Assembly: GCA_023374025.1 (NCBI GenBank)
Contig: SIJG01000026.1
Location: 1,191,425 to 1,255,424, forward strand
Source of the DNA: Heterodera schachtii
Lineage: Eukaryota; Nematoda; Chromadorea; Rhabditida; Heteroderidae
Direction of reading: 5' to 3'
DNA: 64,000 bases
Within the stretch, counting starts at the first letter, position 1, and each line of letters begins with the position of its first letter. Shown piece by piece: positions 42,653 through 54,680 of this stretch. The position numbers were made by a program, and so were the translations under genes. The notes beneath the pieces are model-generated. The model was not told where the DNA came from. It searched no databases and saw only the letters and a program-made list of their open reading frames with translations.

Positions 42653-43748
42653 CAGTCATGGTCATATGTTTATAACCACTTTTAATTTTTTGAAATTTCA
42701 ATCGATAAAAAGTTAAAGGTTTAAGGATGACTGAAATATTTTGGCATTTTTTGTAGCATTTTTTGTGGGCTTTCTAATGGTATCACTCACTGACGAAAAT
42801 ATGCTTTGATACGGAAGTGACATTGGTAGGAACCAATTATACCTCATTTTAGGGTGGTCATATGTTTATAACCAAAAATTTTATTTTGCTTAAACTCAAT
42901 ATTTTTTGTGCCAAAAATTCTGTAAAAATTCCTGCTAAGCTAACTTTTGATGCTGATCAAAAAAGTTGTTTACAGCAACTTTATCAGATCACTCCTTCAT
43001 AGTGATCGGGAAACCCCAAAACACACTGAAAATCGGGGAAAAAAACATTATGTCTATCCGAAAGAGCACAAAATACGCTACAATATACAAAAGACCCCAA
43101 GTCTCTACGACTTATACCCGCTGAGGTATGGGCACTTTCATTTCGGTGTCTTCAAAAAGTACTGTATTTCTTAAGAAAATAGTGCATTTACAGTAGAAAT
43201 GATCAACCTCGAAATTGATCTACCCATACCTCAGCGGGTATAAGTCGTAGAGACTTGGGGTCTTTTGTATATTGTAGCATATTTTGTGCTCTTTCGGATG
43301 GACATAATGATTTTTTCCAAAAAATTTTTCCGAACCCCCCTAGGAATTTTTCCCAAAATTTTCCCGATTTTCAGTGTGTTTTGGGGTTTCCCGATCACTA
43401 TGAAGGAGTGATCTGATAAAGTTGCTGTAAACAACTTTTTTGATCAGCATCAAAAGTTAGCTTAGCAGAAATTTTTACAGAATTTTTGGCACAAAAAATA
43501 TTAAGTTTTAGCAAAATAAAATTTTTGGTTATAAACATATGACCACCCGAAAATGGGGTGTGACACACAAAGTCAAATGAATTCGGGCATTAACCGATAT
43601 TTCGCTTAATGGTTGGTATCATTGGAAAGCTCATTAAAAATGCTACAAAAAATGTTATAAGTGTACGCCTATCAATGAGCTACGAAAAAAGTTTTATTTA
43701 AGGTTTTTTACCGGAATAGAAAATGTTTTAAACATATGACCATGACTG
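42653..43748. mobile_element. Palindromic Tc1/mariner-like non-autonomous element
   Basis: The ends are CAGTCATGGTCATATGTTTA and the complement (AAACATATGACCATGACTG), flanked by TA on both sides (42651-42652, 43749-43750). This fits Tc1/mariner transposition into TA. A second, inner copy of the end motif (GGTCATATGTTTATAACC at about 42855, complement at about 43528) bounds a highly matched inner palindrome. Its arms run to about 43130 and from about 43220, with a ~90-base loop. The outer arms are much more diverged than the inner ones. No transposase frame; short frames at 42947-43174 and 43231-43434 are mirror products of the two arms. Confidence 0.85.
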
Positions 43749-43750
43749 TA

Positions 43751-43880
43751 TATCTACCTTAAATAAAACAAATATAAACAAAGCAAATGATAGAACATGT
43801 TGTCAACGATAAAAGTTTGGAAGAAACCGAAACAATCTCTGCATGATTTAATATTAATAAATTTATTCGTTAAGTGCATG
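43751..43880 (+). repeat. Local duplicate, copy 1 (right of the Tc1/mariner-like element)
   Basis: AAATAAAACAAATATAAACA, AGCAAATGATAGAA and TGTTGTCAACGATAAAAGTT recur at about 44090-44150. The text left of the element (about 42552-42652, with AATCTAATTG and CAGGTAGATT) also recurs just left of 44090. The element therefore sits inside copy 1 of a local duplication. Confidence 0.7.
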
Positions 43881-44014
43881 AATTTTTTTTATTCAGAATT
43901 TATAAAATAAAAAAAAGCACGTAAAAAATCATAAAATCAAATATATATATATATATATAATTCATATTTTGATAAATATGTCAAAAGTGTTAAATAATAA
44001 AATAATAAATGATA

Positions 44015-44220
44015 AAAGTGAATCTAATTGCAAATTCAGGTAGATTAATATATTAAAAAATAATAATTATTAACTAGATTATACATTAAATAAAACAAAT
44101 ATAAACAAAGCAAATGATAGAAAGTGTTGTCAACGATAAAAGTTTGGGACTCGATCTCTGATTGATTATTATTAATAAATTTATTTATTATTCGTTAATT
44201 GCATGAATTTAAACATTTCC
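44015..44220 (+). repeat. Local duplicate, copy 2 (without the element)
   Basis: Aligns with both flanks of the 42.65-43.75-kb element joined together, and has a single TA (in TTATTAACTAGATTATACAT) where copy 1 carries the element. It thus acts as an empty-site paralog. An AT dinucleotide run lies before it at about 43940-43960. Confidence 0.65.
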
Positions 44221-44994
44221 AATATATAAAGCTTACAACCTGAAATTTATTACGTTTGGACAAAACAAGAGAATTATTTAAAAATAATAACATAGAAACT
44301 AATAATTTTTTGAGAATTATTAGAGAATATAAAAAAATAACAAATTTTAATCAAAAAGTTAACTACTTCTTCGCCCATTGTCGATCGATAAACATAATGA
44401 ATTTAAAAATAAATTAAAAACTAAATTGACGCAGGAATAATGGAAGAACTTACAACTTTATTTGGCTTGAAAAGACCGAAAATTAAAACGGCTTTCTTAA
44501 AATCATTCATAAAGAATCTAATGTATAGCAATACTTTATAGATTCTCAAACTAATATTGCTTTATAATAAATCCATACATTTTAATGTAAAAAAAAAATT
44601 ATTATGTTTTAAATAAAAATTTATATGAAAATTTTAACCCATGTATTTCTTCACAAAATATTGAATTTTGTATAATTAAACCTAATTTAAATATATCAAC
44701 ATAAAACCGTAAATGAATAAAAAAACTAAAAAAGTAATTCAAATTTTTCAATGTATGAATAAATCAAATTCAAATCTTTTAAAATAAGAAATTTCAAAAT
44801 TAATTTAAAAAAATATTCCAAAACTAATTTTTATAACAATGTTTAAATGTATACATATACAAAAATATAGAAATATTTTCTCATTTTCGAAAAGAATAAA
44901 AAAATTAAAATTAAAATACGAATTTTTAAACTTTTAGAAAACAATAAAAAAAGGAAATTATGATTAATTATAAAGAATTAAAGAATAAAAAATG
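44221..44994. other. AT-rich gene-free DNA
   Basis: No gene seen. Continues the A-skewed block. Confidence 0.5.
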
Positions 44995-45260
44995 CATTTA
45001 TGGATAAGCGCCGCGCGCTATCAGCGAGCCGATGGATCATGAGAATATGACATGAAAATAGATTCAATTAAAACAAATTTAATTTATTCAATAAAATATT
45101 AATTCACAATTTATAAATGAAATTTAACTAACTCTTTTTATTTAATTATATTATTAAAATAAGTAATATAATTTGAAATGCTCATTAAAAGATAATTAAT
45201 TATTAATAAACATAGGATTGTATTGAATAAAGAAAAAGAACAACATTTATTCAATTTAAT
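44995..45260 (+). repeat. Dispersed AT-rich repeat (pair of 5225-5480), copy 2
   Basis: The GC-richer head (GCGCCGCGCGCTATCAGCGA), then ATGACATGAAAATAGATTCA, AAATTTAATTTATT, GAAATGCTCATTAAAA and GGATTGTATTGAAT follow in the same order as at 5225-5480. The copies are diverged, and the heads differ most. Confidence 0.55.
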
Positions 45261-46804
45261 CAATTAGTTATTACTATTATTAAATAATTATACTTTTAAT
45301 TCAAGAGAACGATCGGGATTCCGAGGATTTTTTTTGGATTCCGCTAAATTAAAATCGGCATCCTAATTCAACAAAATTATCATTTATTATTAAAGACAAT
45401 AATTTATATAAGATTTTTCTTTCTTCGAATGGCTCAACTAAGTCTCGAAAACCGAGACCATCCCCAGTTATTTAAAATGGCTAATTTTTTGTGACAACTG
45501 CAAAATTTACATTTGAGATGAAAACATTTATGTAGCTTCTTGAGATTTTTGAAAAATAAAGATAAATAAATTAAACAATTTAATTTGACGAATTTACCGG
45601 TGCCGATTTTTCAAACAGTTCTAAAATGGACAGAACAATTATTGGTAATAAGAAATAAACAAACAGTAATTATCGGCTCATCAAAAAAGTATTAATGTAT
45701 AAAATAAAATTTGAAACAGGAAAGCATAAATATTTGTGCCATTTTGATCCTCATTAAAAAGCAATACAATGCTAATTTTTAAATTATTTAAAACAACTCA
45801 TGAAATTGTAAAAATGTTTTAAAAAAATTCATTTTATCCTAAATAAAATATAATATGTGATATTATTTATGCAGTAAGCGAATTTTGAAGCAAGGAGGAA
45901 CGATTAAAATCATTAACAATTATTTTTAAGAATATTATTTATACGTATATTAATTTAAAAATTCATACTTTATAATATAAATGAAAAAAAATTTATTTTA
46001 TTAAGACTAAAGAGACTTTCATTTTTCAATAAAAAGCAATTGAAAAAAGCCTAAATTTAGATTAAAATATAAATTATTAATGTACATAAAACTACAAAAT
46101 AAAGAAATCAAATATTTGTATGGAAAAAAATATTGAAAAAATAAAATTAAGAGAAAATTAATTAAATTATTTTAATTCATTCCAGTACCATAAGAAAAAT
46201 TTTAAAAAAATGACATTTCGTGAAAGCTATTTAACCATTACCATTAAATTTATCTTGTCATCCCAATATATTTGTAATTCGTGTGGGTGATCAATGTCCA
46301 TAAAAAATGTCTTTATTTGCAAAGTTTTGTTAAAATTAACAAACCTAAAAAACTATTTTGTTTAATTTCTTTTAATAATTTTTTTCTTTTTTTGTAAATC
46401 CTAAAGGATTACTTTGCATTAATTAATGATTTTTTCATTGTTTTATTAATAATTTAAAATTATAACTAATTATGATACTTTAAACGAACGATGCCAAACT
46501 TTTTAATTAAATTTGAAAATTAAAAATAACAAAATTATCACAATCTCATTTATTACATAGTATTTATGTTGTTTATTCATTTAAAAGATTGTATCTTTAA
46601 ATTATATTTAATTGCTGCTTCGGAGTGAATTTTTTGTTGTACTCGACCGACAATTTTTTCTTGCGTACGCCTTGACGGTTTAATATTTTAAAAAAAATAT
46701 AAAATATAATTCGTTGCTCATTGTGTAATTTGTGTATATAAATTTTTTATTGTATATTAAAAGTTTCTTATTTTAGAATATCAAAATTTGTTCTTTTTGG
46801 TAAT
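45261..46804. other. AT-rich gene-free DNA
   Basis: No supported gene. A patch with GGGATTCCGAGG / GGATTCCGCT lies at about 45315-45345. A mildly GC-richer interval at 45420-45680 has no open frame. From about 46200 the plus strand turns T-skewed; a GC patch near 46615-46680 is unassigned. Confidence 0.5.
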
Positions 46805-46945
46805 TTCTGTTACCCGGGAGCTGATCGGAAATCCGTAAAAATGCTGCTCCCATAAAAAGTCCCGCTGGGTCAAAAATATAAATTGTGACGGAACTCCTGC
46901 AAAATTCCACGGGAATCCTAATCCCGCAGGGCTCTCGTTATTTTT
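46805..46945. repeat. CGGGA-rich GC patch
   Basis: Contains ACCCGGGAGCTGATCGGAAA, GTCCCGCTGGG, CCACGGGAATCC and ATCCCGCAGGGC, that is, several CGGGA/TCCCG motifs in both orientations. It differs from the CCGGGACC islands and lacks their GTAGAGT edge, so it is a separate small repeat or element end. Confidence 0.45.
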
Positions 46946-48949
46946 CCAGTAATTAATTTATTAATGTTCTTTAGAAAACTTGAAAAATACACCATAAAAA
47001 TATATAAAATCCTAAAGTATGTAAATTTTTGATAAACTCGCTGTCGAATTTCCTATTTAAAAGAAAATTTCTTTGAAAATAATTTTTTTTTGTTTATCAC
47101 AAACCACAATTGAGAAATCAAATATTGAATTTATTATAATTCCGAAGACTGCCTTAATATATTTTTTACATGGGATATATTTTTTCTTGTGATAACTTAA
47201 AATTTGATATTGCTAAAATAATTATTGTTTAATTTATTGCATAAAATATTATCATATAATCAAAAATCTTCTTTAGCATTCCAAATTTTCGTTTTAGTGC
47301 CACTCTTCGTAGGAAGGAGTCACATTTTTTAACTTTTCGCTTAAAATCATTACGCTATATTTTGGCATTTTGATTTTGTCAGTATTTTGGACATGGTTTT
47401 GGTTTTTAATAAACTTGACAAAAAATGTGAAAAACGGCCCTAGGATGACCCTTCTGATGATATGTCATTCTAATTTAGGTTTGGTACTTTTGTTTTATTC
47501 ATTAATGAATTGTTTTTATATTATTGAAAATTGCAATATTTTAATTTAGATTTTGTTGAAATTTCTTTTAAATTCTTTGTAGTAAATAATCATTTTTAAT
47601 TGTTTGAGAAAATGGCATGAGAAATTATTTTTTGCTTTAAATTTTTTTTTATTAAAATATATTCTTACTATATATTTAATAATATTTTTTACTTCATTCA
47701 TATATTTAAATAATTCCAAATAAATTAATTTAATATCTTTTATCTCCTTTTATGCATTATCAAAACAACATTTCATTTTTCGCTTAAATAATCCAGCCTA
47801 CAATGTACAATAATACTTAATTCTACCAATGAAAAAATAATTTACAAAAACACATTAATTTAAATAAAAATATTTTGAAACTTATTTTATTCTGAAACAA
47901 ACAATCATATAAAATAATTATGAATTGGAATATGTTATGAATGAATTAATAATAAAATTTGACAACAACATTATTATTTATAAGTTAAAAAGAAAAAAAT
48001 GTATAATGATTTGCTGAAAAACATTTATTTGTTAAAAACATATTAATATTTAAATATAAATGGATTTCTACGATAACATTTTAATTTATTTACTGCTTTA
48101 ATTTTAAGCTAAACGCAACGAATTAAGCATTGAAAAAACACATAATAAGAATTTTTATTTAAATTATAAATAATAATTTTATATTACATTTATCAATTAA
48201 TATTAATTTACATAAAGTAAAAAAAAACCAATATAAACTAAATTTAAATGAAAAAGCAAATAAGTTTTATATATTTAAATATAAAAATAACTTTTTTGTT
48301 TGATTTATGAATTTTTTCTTCTAAAAAATAACCATTTAAATAATTATATTTACATATTTTCTTACATTTTCTGGGGGTTTTTGTACATATTTCATACCTT
48401 TTTTGCATTTTTATACATATTTTATTTACATATTTCGAGATTTCTTAAATAAAAATGAATGCCTGGTCATTATTATTTTAAATTTTTTTACATACATAAC
48501 AAATTTCTATAGATATTTATTTGATCTGTAGGGGTATGGATAAACAAAAAAATAAAATTTAAATTAAAACTTAATTTTTTCGCTAATGAAAAATGAATTT
48601 AGAAACAAAAACATAAAAATTCAAATACGAATTTACACATGAAAATTTAATTAAAATTTTTTTTAATAATTATTGAAAAATGTTAAAAAAGTCCTATTTA
48701 TTGAATTAGCGTTTAATTAAAGGTATCAGAAAAATAAATGCATTTCTTAATTTATAGGCAATACAAACCATGACCTGAACAGAGCGTATACATCAAGAAA
48801 ATTTATTAAGCAAAAACAAATTTACAATAAAGCAAAGAATAATTTATACATGAACTAAACATTGCAATTTATTAATTAATATTTAACAATTTTCACCAAA
48901 ACATTTAAAAATATTAGATCGCGATGTAAGTAAAGGAATTGCTATTAGA
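46946..48949. other. AT-rich gene-free DNA
   Basis: No supported gene. T-skewed to about 47800, then A-skewed. A mildly GC-richer stretch at 47295-47465 has stops in every frame. Confidence 0.5.
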
Positions 48950-49080
48950 TTTTCACTAAAAAATTATCAATTAAGTCATTTTGGGCCATTTTTGAAAGAA
49001 AAAAAATAAGAGTTTTTGGGGCAAGGCGGAGTCGATAAACGCCGCCGTGGGAAAATTGGAAATTTTGACCATATTTAAAC
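48950..49080 (-). repeat. Dispersed CGGCGGC repeat, copy 3 (reverse strand)
   Basis: On the minus strand the text reads CCCACGGCGGCGTTTATCGA then CTCCGCC and GCCCCAAAAACT, later AAATGGCCCAAAATGA and CTTAATTGATAA. This matches the layout of 17250-17395 (CCCCGGCGGCATCTATCGGT, ACCGCC, CCCCCAAAAG, ATTTGGCCCAAATGATTAAT). A 68-codon minus-strand frame crosses it, but the copies at 4.5 and 17.2 kb do not keep the frame, so I do not call a gene. Confidence 0.6.
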
Positions 49081-52000
49081 AGATTTTCACTGAAAAATGG
49101 CAATTTATAGATCAATAAACCAGCAAATTGAAATTTTGCGCTTCGAAGCAATAAATGATAATTACTATTTAAAAGAAGGGTTGATACGAAAAAATTGAGA
49201 TGAATTAAAGCTTGTTTTGATGCAGTAGATTATTCATTAAAGAATTGCTAGCTGAAATTACGAACGAAAATTAAAAATGATTGATTTAAAATAAAATATT
49301 TAAAATTAGTGGTTAATATAAATAAATTTATGAAATTAGCGGCTATATAGAACACGAAGTGCAAGAAAAAGGTTCCAAAAAAATTTATTATAATTCGAAT
49401 ATAATTAAAAACAGAATATCAGCAAACTTAAAATATTTGAAAGAAAATAATTTTAAAGTTATTATTTTTGTGTAAAATTAGTAACTTTCATAAACTATTA
49501 ATAATATAATAAATAAATAATAAAAATTTAAATTTTTTAAAAAGAAAATTTTTGATAAATTATTACTGGATATACAATAAATAAATTGGATAATATTCTT
49601 ATAAACTTAAAAATTTTTATAAACAATTAAATATATAAAAAAATACATATCGATTTTATTTATTTATTAAAATTATAAATAAATTATTTTATCGAATTTT
49701 CGAAATTCCCCACGCAATCAATGTGACAAAAATAATTTGCAATTAATTTTGAAAAGGGCAAAAGTAAAAATTTACTTTTTGGTAATATTTTGAAAATTAT
49801 ACAGAAGCGAAGGAATGTGGCATGTCAAATTTTTACTAAATTTTTCTTTTTACATTTATATAAAAAATAGCATATTTAAAAAAATCTCCAATTTCTAAAG
49901 CACAAGCTTTCATAAATTAAAATGATAAGAACAGTTATTCAAATAAAGTAACTATTATTAATATTTTTGAATTATTCTATCACAAATATAATTCTTTCAC
50001 TACTCTTTAAACCAACTAAATAAATAATTTTTTAAAGAAATTCATAGAAAACTTATAATAAACGGAAATATGTAAACTAAAGCAGAAAATATTCTTCAAA
50101 CAAATAAATTTATTTAATGTGTAAAAATTGTCAATTACGGAATAAATCATCAAAAAAATAGCTAAAATTTATGCTAAATGCTTCCAAAATCGAAGAAAAG
50201 AAATATTAAAAAAACATTTGTTAAATAGTATATTTATTTTTTGTAACTATGAAATTTCGCGATGGTCAAAAATAAATTTTTAAAAATCCCATCACTGCGA
50301 ATAAAATAAAATAAAAATTTTCTTTTTAAATTTTTTTTATTATGTATTAAATAAAAATGAATTTTTTTTATAAATGTATAATTTTCATATTTTATTAATG
50401 AACTTTTAATACCGAACTAATAAAAAATTAACTAAATTATAATTTAAATTTGCATTATAATTCAATTTATAAGAAAACTTTCATAGCTTTAAATTAAATG
50501 ATTAATATCAAATGAAACAATGAAAACACATAAATAAATGATAAACTAAACTTGTCTTTATACATAATTAATATGCGGACAAAAAAGAAAACGATAAGGG
50601 TTGCCAGAACAAAAGAAAAAACAAAATGAAATGATAAATCGCGGCTTTATTTTAAAATTACCGACAAAAGAAAAGCATTAATAAATAACCTTATTTATAT
50701 TTTTAAGTAATTTTAAAAATATATTAAAATAAGTAATACGTATTGAAATGATTGAAAACTCATAAGAATATTATTTAGAAAATATTTAATAATACCAATG
50801 TTGCAAATTAAATAAAAAGAAGCAGATGTAAAATTTAAAAGCTTGTTGTTAAAATAAATACAGCAAAAAATTAAAATTTTAAAATAAAAAAAATTGCAAA
50901 TAATTTGAGAATTTATAAAATTAATTTTTAACAATTTTATGTCTAGATATAATTGAATTAATAAATAATTAATTTAATGATCTTTTGATGACCAAAAAAA
51001 CTAAAAGCATTTTTACTACACTTTTTGAACTTCATTCATTAAATTCCTCAAAGTTCTTAAAAATATTATTAAATATTTTCAAAAATTGAAAATGTATGTA
51101 TTAATATTTATATGAAATTGTAGCAATTATACATGGCTTAATAATCGATAAATATAGTTATAAATTTGTGCATAATAAACAAATTATTGGCTCGTTGGAA
51201 ATAAAAATACTTAATTATTTTTTCTTTTTAAAAATGGCAAACAGTTCGACAAATTAATTTTCTCTCACAAAATTATTTATCTAGAAAAAATTTCTATTAA
51301 ATTTTAGAAAGAAAATCTTTCTTATATTATTTTAAATTTTCATTAGGTGTTTCCTGTAAACAAATTAGTTAAAAAAGAGAAGTAATAAAGAATTAAATTG
51401 ATTTAAAATAAAAAAAATTTCTATGCAATTGTGTAATAAACGAAATCACAAAAAATGTATAATTTTATTAAATAGCATAATGAAAAAAAAATTAATGATA
51501 GATCAGAATTTACACCAATTCTCCCCCTCGGTATATTAAATAATTAAAAAAAATAAGAATACAAACCCTTATTGGAATTTAATAATTATTTTAAAAAATG
51601 GAAACAAATGCAAAATAAATAAAAATAGATAAAATGACAGCCGAGACAATCTATGGCAAACTTGTACAATATAATTCTACATAAAAAGTAAATAATTTAA
51701 TTGATTTTAAGTTTTAACATTAAAGTTCGCAAAAGAAAATATTTTTTGAAATATATTTAAGTTTAAAAAAAAACCTTTTATTAAATAATTAATTTAAAAA
51801 TATTCAAAGGATTGCATTGAAAAGACATTACTATTAGGCATCCAAATTCGAAAAAAAGGACAAAAAATTCTAATTTTAAACTCATTTTATTTGTTCTTTT
51901 TTTGTTATTAAATAAAATGATTGAAAATGATTTAAAAAAGACATTAAATTAAAATTTTATAATAAAAAAAAACCAGCAATCAAGCTCTTTCACAAATCTA

Positions 52001-54524
52001 ATATTTATAAACAAATTGAATCAAAGTTTAAAATTTTATATTTTATATTTATCTTTATAATAAAATTAATAAAAATAAATAATTTTTAAAATGAATTATT
52101 AAAACAAAAACAATTTAAAAAACAGAGGTATTAAGTTAACAATGAAAATATTAGTGAATTCATTTGAAAAAAGATATTTAAATTAATTTCAGTTTTTAAA
52201 AACAATTAACTATTTTAATTAAATTTTAAAAAATCTACTTTGATACATCATAATTTATGTAATACTAAATAAAATTGAGTCATAAATAAAAATTAATTTA
52301 AAAAATTTGTTGATAGAAATTAAGTAAATAATTATAAACAAAGAAATAAAAAATAAAGTTTTAATTAAACTAAATAATATAGTTAAAATTATGAGCATTT
52401 AAAAAAATTAATTAGAAGCATTGGTTAATTATAATTAAAAATTATTTTAAAAGATAAAAAAATATATTATTATATGAAAATTAAATACAAAAATTAGAAT
52501 ATTTTGTATTGATTGATTTTAGTTTTTAATATCATTAATGCCATCATTGTCTTCAGAAGCAATCAAATTTGTAAAAATAATTTTTAAATTATTTATATTC
52601 ATGACGTTGTCGATCTTCTTCTAACTTTCGGACACTCTTTTTGTTAATAATAAATAACATTTTTCATTTATAGAATGTTATACTTCATTTATTTTAAAAT
52701 TCATGGTCATATTTTTTGGGTAAGTATGGTGTAGCTTATGAGGAGCTTCGTTCATGAGTTATTTTTTTAATATTCTTTGTAACGATTTATTGTTGTTTAT
52801 TATAGTAAGTTAATTTATTTAAAAATTTAATTATCTACTTTAATTCATTTCGAATAGGCTTATTTTGGCTTTTTAACTAAAAATGCATAATTCTTTTAAC
52901 TTAGCTCTTTTTTTATCATGATATTTATATTTTGATTTAGCTAAATCATTTGTTGTTTTCTTAATAATATTTAAATAAATTTTTATTTTTTGCTACAATA
53001 CTGTAAATTTGAGTAAAATCTCAAGTATAACTTTGCTCTTAAAAGTTCGTAAATATTTTTAAATAAACATGTAATATAAAAGCATTTTAATAAATTCTTC
53101 AATTATATAATAAACTAATTTTTATTTATAAAAAATATCATAATTAAGTTCATTTTTGGGGTTTTTCATTATCAATATCTGCATAATTAAGAATAATTTT
53201 CTATAATAAAATTGTATAATTTCGTAAATAGTTTTAAATAAACATATTATAAAAAACAATTTTAATATAATTTTCAATTATTGTATAAAATATATTTTTA
53301 TTTAATTTATTTATGCCTTTCTTTATTATTAAAGCAAATTTAGCTGTTGCAGATTTTTAGTTCTCAAATTCACTGTCATAAAAGCGATTTATTAGTATAT
53401 TTAAAATTAATTTTAGAATAAGTGAACAATTAACTTAAATTTTTGAATATTTAATTATAAATATTTGTATAATTAAGTTTAATTTTTCTATCTTTTATTT
53501 CTTTTCAATTTAAATCTCATGGTTGTTTCAGAGTCCCGTTTTGATCTACCAAATTGGATGAACTCAGAGCGTGGAAATGTTCTTACTTCTTTTTAAACTT
53601 ATTTTTGGAAAAGTTATTTGTTTAAAAATTATTTCAAAAATGCAAACAAAGGAACGAAATAACATCAACCATTTAATTTTTTAAAGGATACACATTTAAA
53701 GCGGCATTTATTTTAAAGGACGTTTATAAAAACGGAATTTGAATATACTGTAAATATTATCAACATTTTCTTCGTTCTATAAATAAATTTAAAATTAATA
53801 TTAAATAATTTGGCCCTAATATTTTAGAGCTTAGTAACATATTTCTTTGCCAAAAAAATTAGTAAATTTAAGCATATTGAATTCCAAGAAGAGCTCGAGA
53901 AAAGGCTCATGGAGCAAAATGTGAAAGTGCAGACGAAAGGGTGACAAAATGGAAATGAAAGAAATAACAGCAAAAAGGTAAGGAAAATTGGAAAAAGTTG
54001 CTGTATGTACTGTGACATTATTATTGTTATCAAATATTATTTCAATATAATAATTAATTCATTTATAGTTACAAATTTTTTAAAAATCCTCACTTTTTAT
54101 AAAACTTGAAAAATCAAATTCATGACAGTGCCGAGAAATTTCAAGTTTTATGAAATTATGGAAAAAATGTATAAAATTCTTCAAAAAGTGCACAAACAAA
54201 CAATATCACATTTTCCGGGACAAGAATTTATTAAAAATAGGAAAATTAAAAATATTATATAAATAATATTTTGCTATAATCGGAATAATTTCGACAAAAA
54301 TAATAAAATTAAAATAATCAAATGAACATTGCACTTAAAAGCTAAAAAAAGTAAGTAATTACTAAAAAAGGTAAATTTTAAATTTTTTCAGCCATGAAAA
54401 AGATCATAAATATTAAAAAATCATTCTTTTTGTTTCTGGAGTGATTGGATGTTTCGTTTTTGCATAAAAAATTTTTGTAAGAATTATTCATGAATGTACC
54501 TTTTAAAAAAACAAAAGCATTATT
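49081..54524. other. AT-rich gene-free DNA
   Basis: No supported gene over about 5.4 kb. A-skewed to about 52480, T-skewed to about 53600, then A-skewed. GC-richer patches near 50580-50620, 53520-53580 and 53880-53950 are unassigned. Minus-strand frames at 50713-50934 and 53824-54033 are hydrophobic low-complexity without homology I recognise. Confidence 0.5.
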
Positions 54525-54680
54525 ATCAGGGCTGCAAAAAATATGCAAATGCATATTTGCAAATGCATATTTTTTTCCTGGCTTCTCCCTGCTCTAAATA
54601 GTAGGAAAAACACTTTCTTTTTTGTGTTTGCGTATAAAAATCGGGACTTTTATTTGCATATTTCTGCATATTTTGGGTTA
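54525..54680. repeat. ATGCAAAT/ATTTGCAT repeat element
   Basis: CAGGGCTGCAAAAAATATGC opens a run of overlapping ATGCAAAT, GCATATTTGC and AAATGCATAT motifs, and the patch closes with TTTGCATATTTCTGCATATT. The CAGGGCTGCAAAA-type start with related motifs at the far end is typical of short hAT-type non-autonomous elements, but arms and duplications are too weak to be sure. Confidence 0.45.

Noticed and set aside
42947..43434. Frames of 75 and 67 codons in the Tc1/mariner-like element
   Set aside because: They lie on mirror-image arms of the palindrome, so they are related by the inverted repeat; no transposase motif (DDE/D, HTH) is present.
45421..45680. Possible zinc-finger-like CDNC text in a GC-richer interval
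   Set aside because: Only one Cys pair, with stops on both sides in every frame; not enough to call a BED-type or transposase remnant.
48945..49151. 68-codon minus-strand frame over the third CGGCGGC repeat
   Set aside because: A faint protein-level likeness to the 17.2-kb copy exists, but stops and indels differ between copies, so shared DNA explains it.
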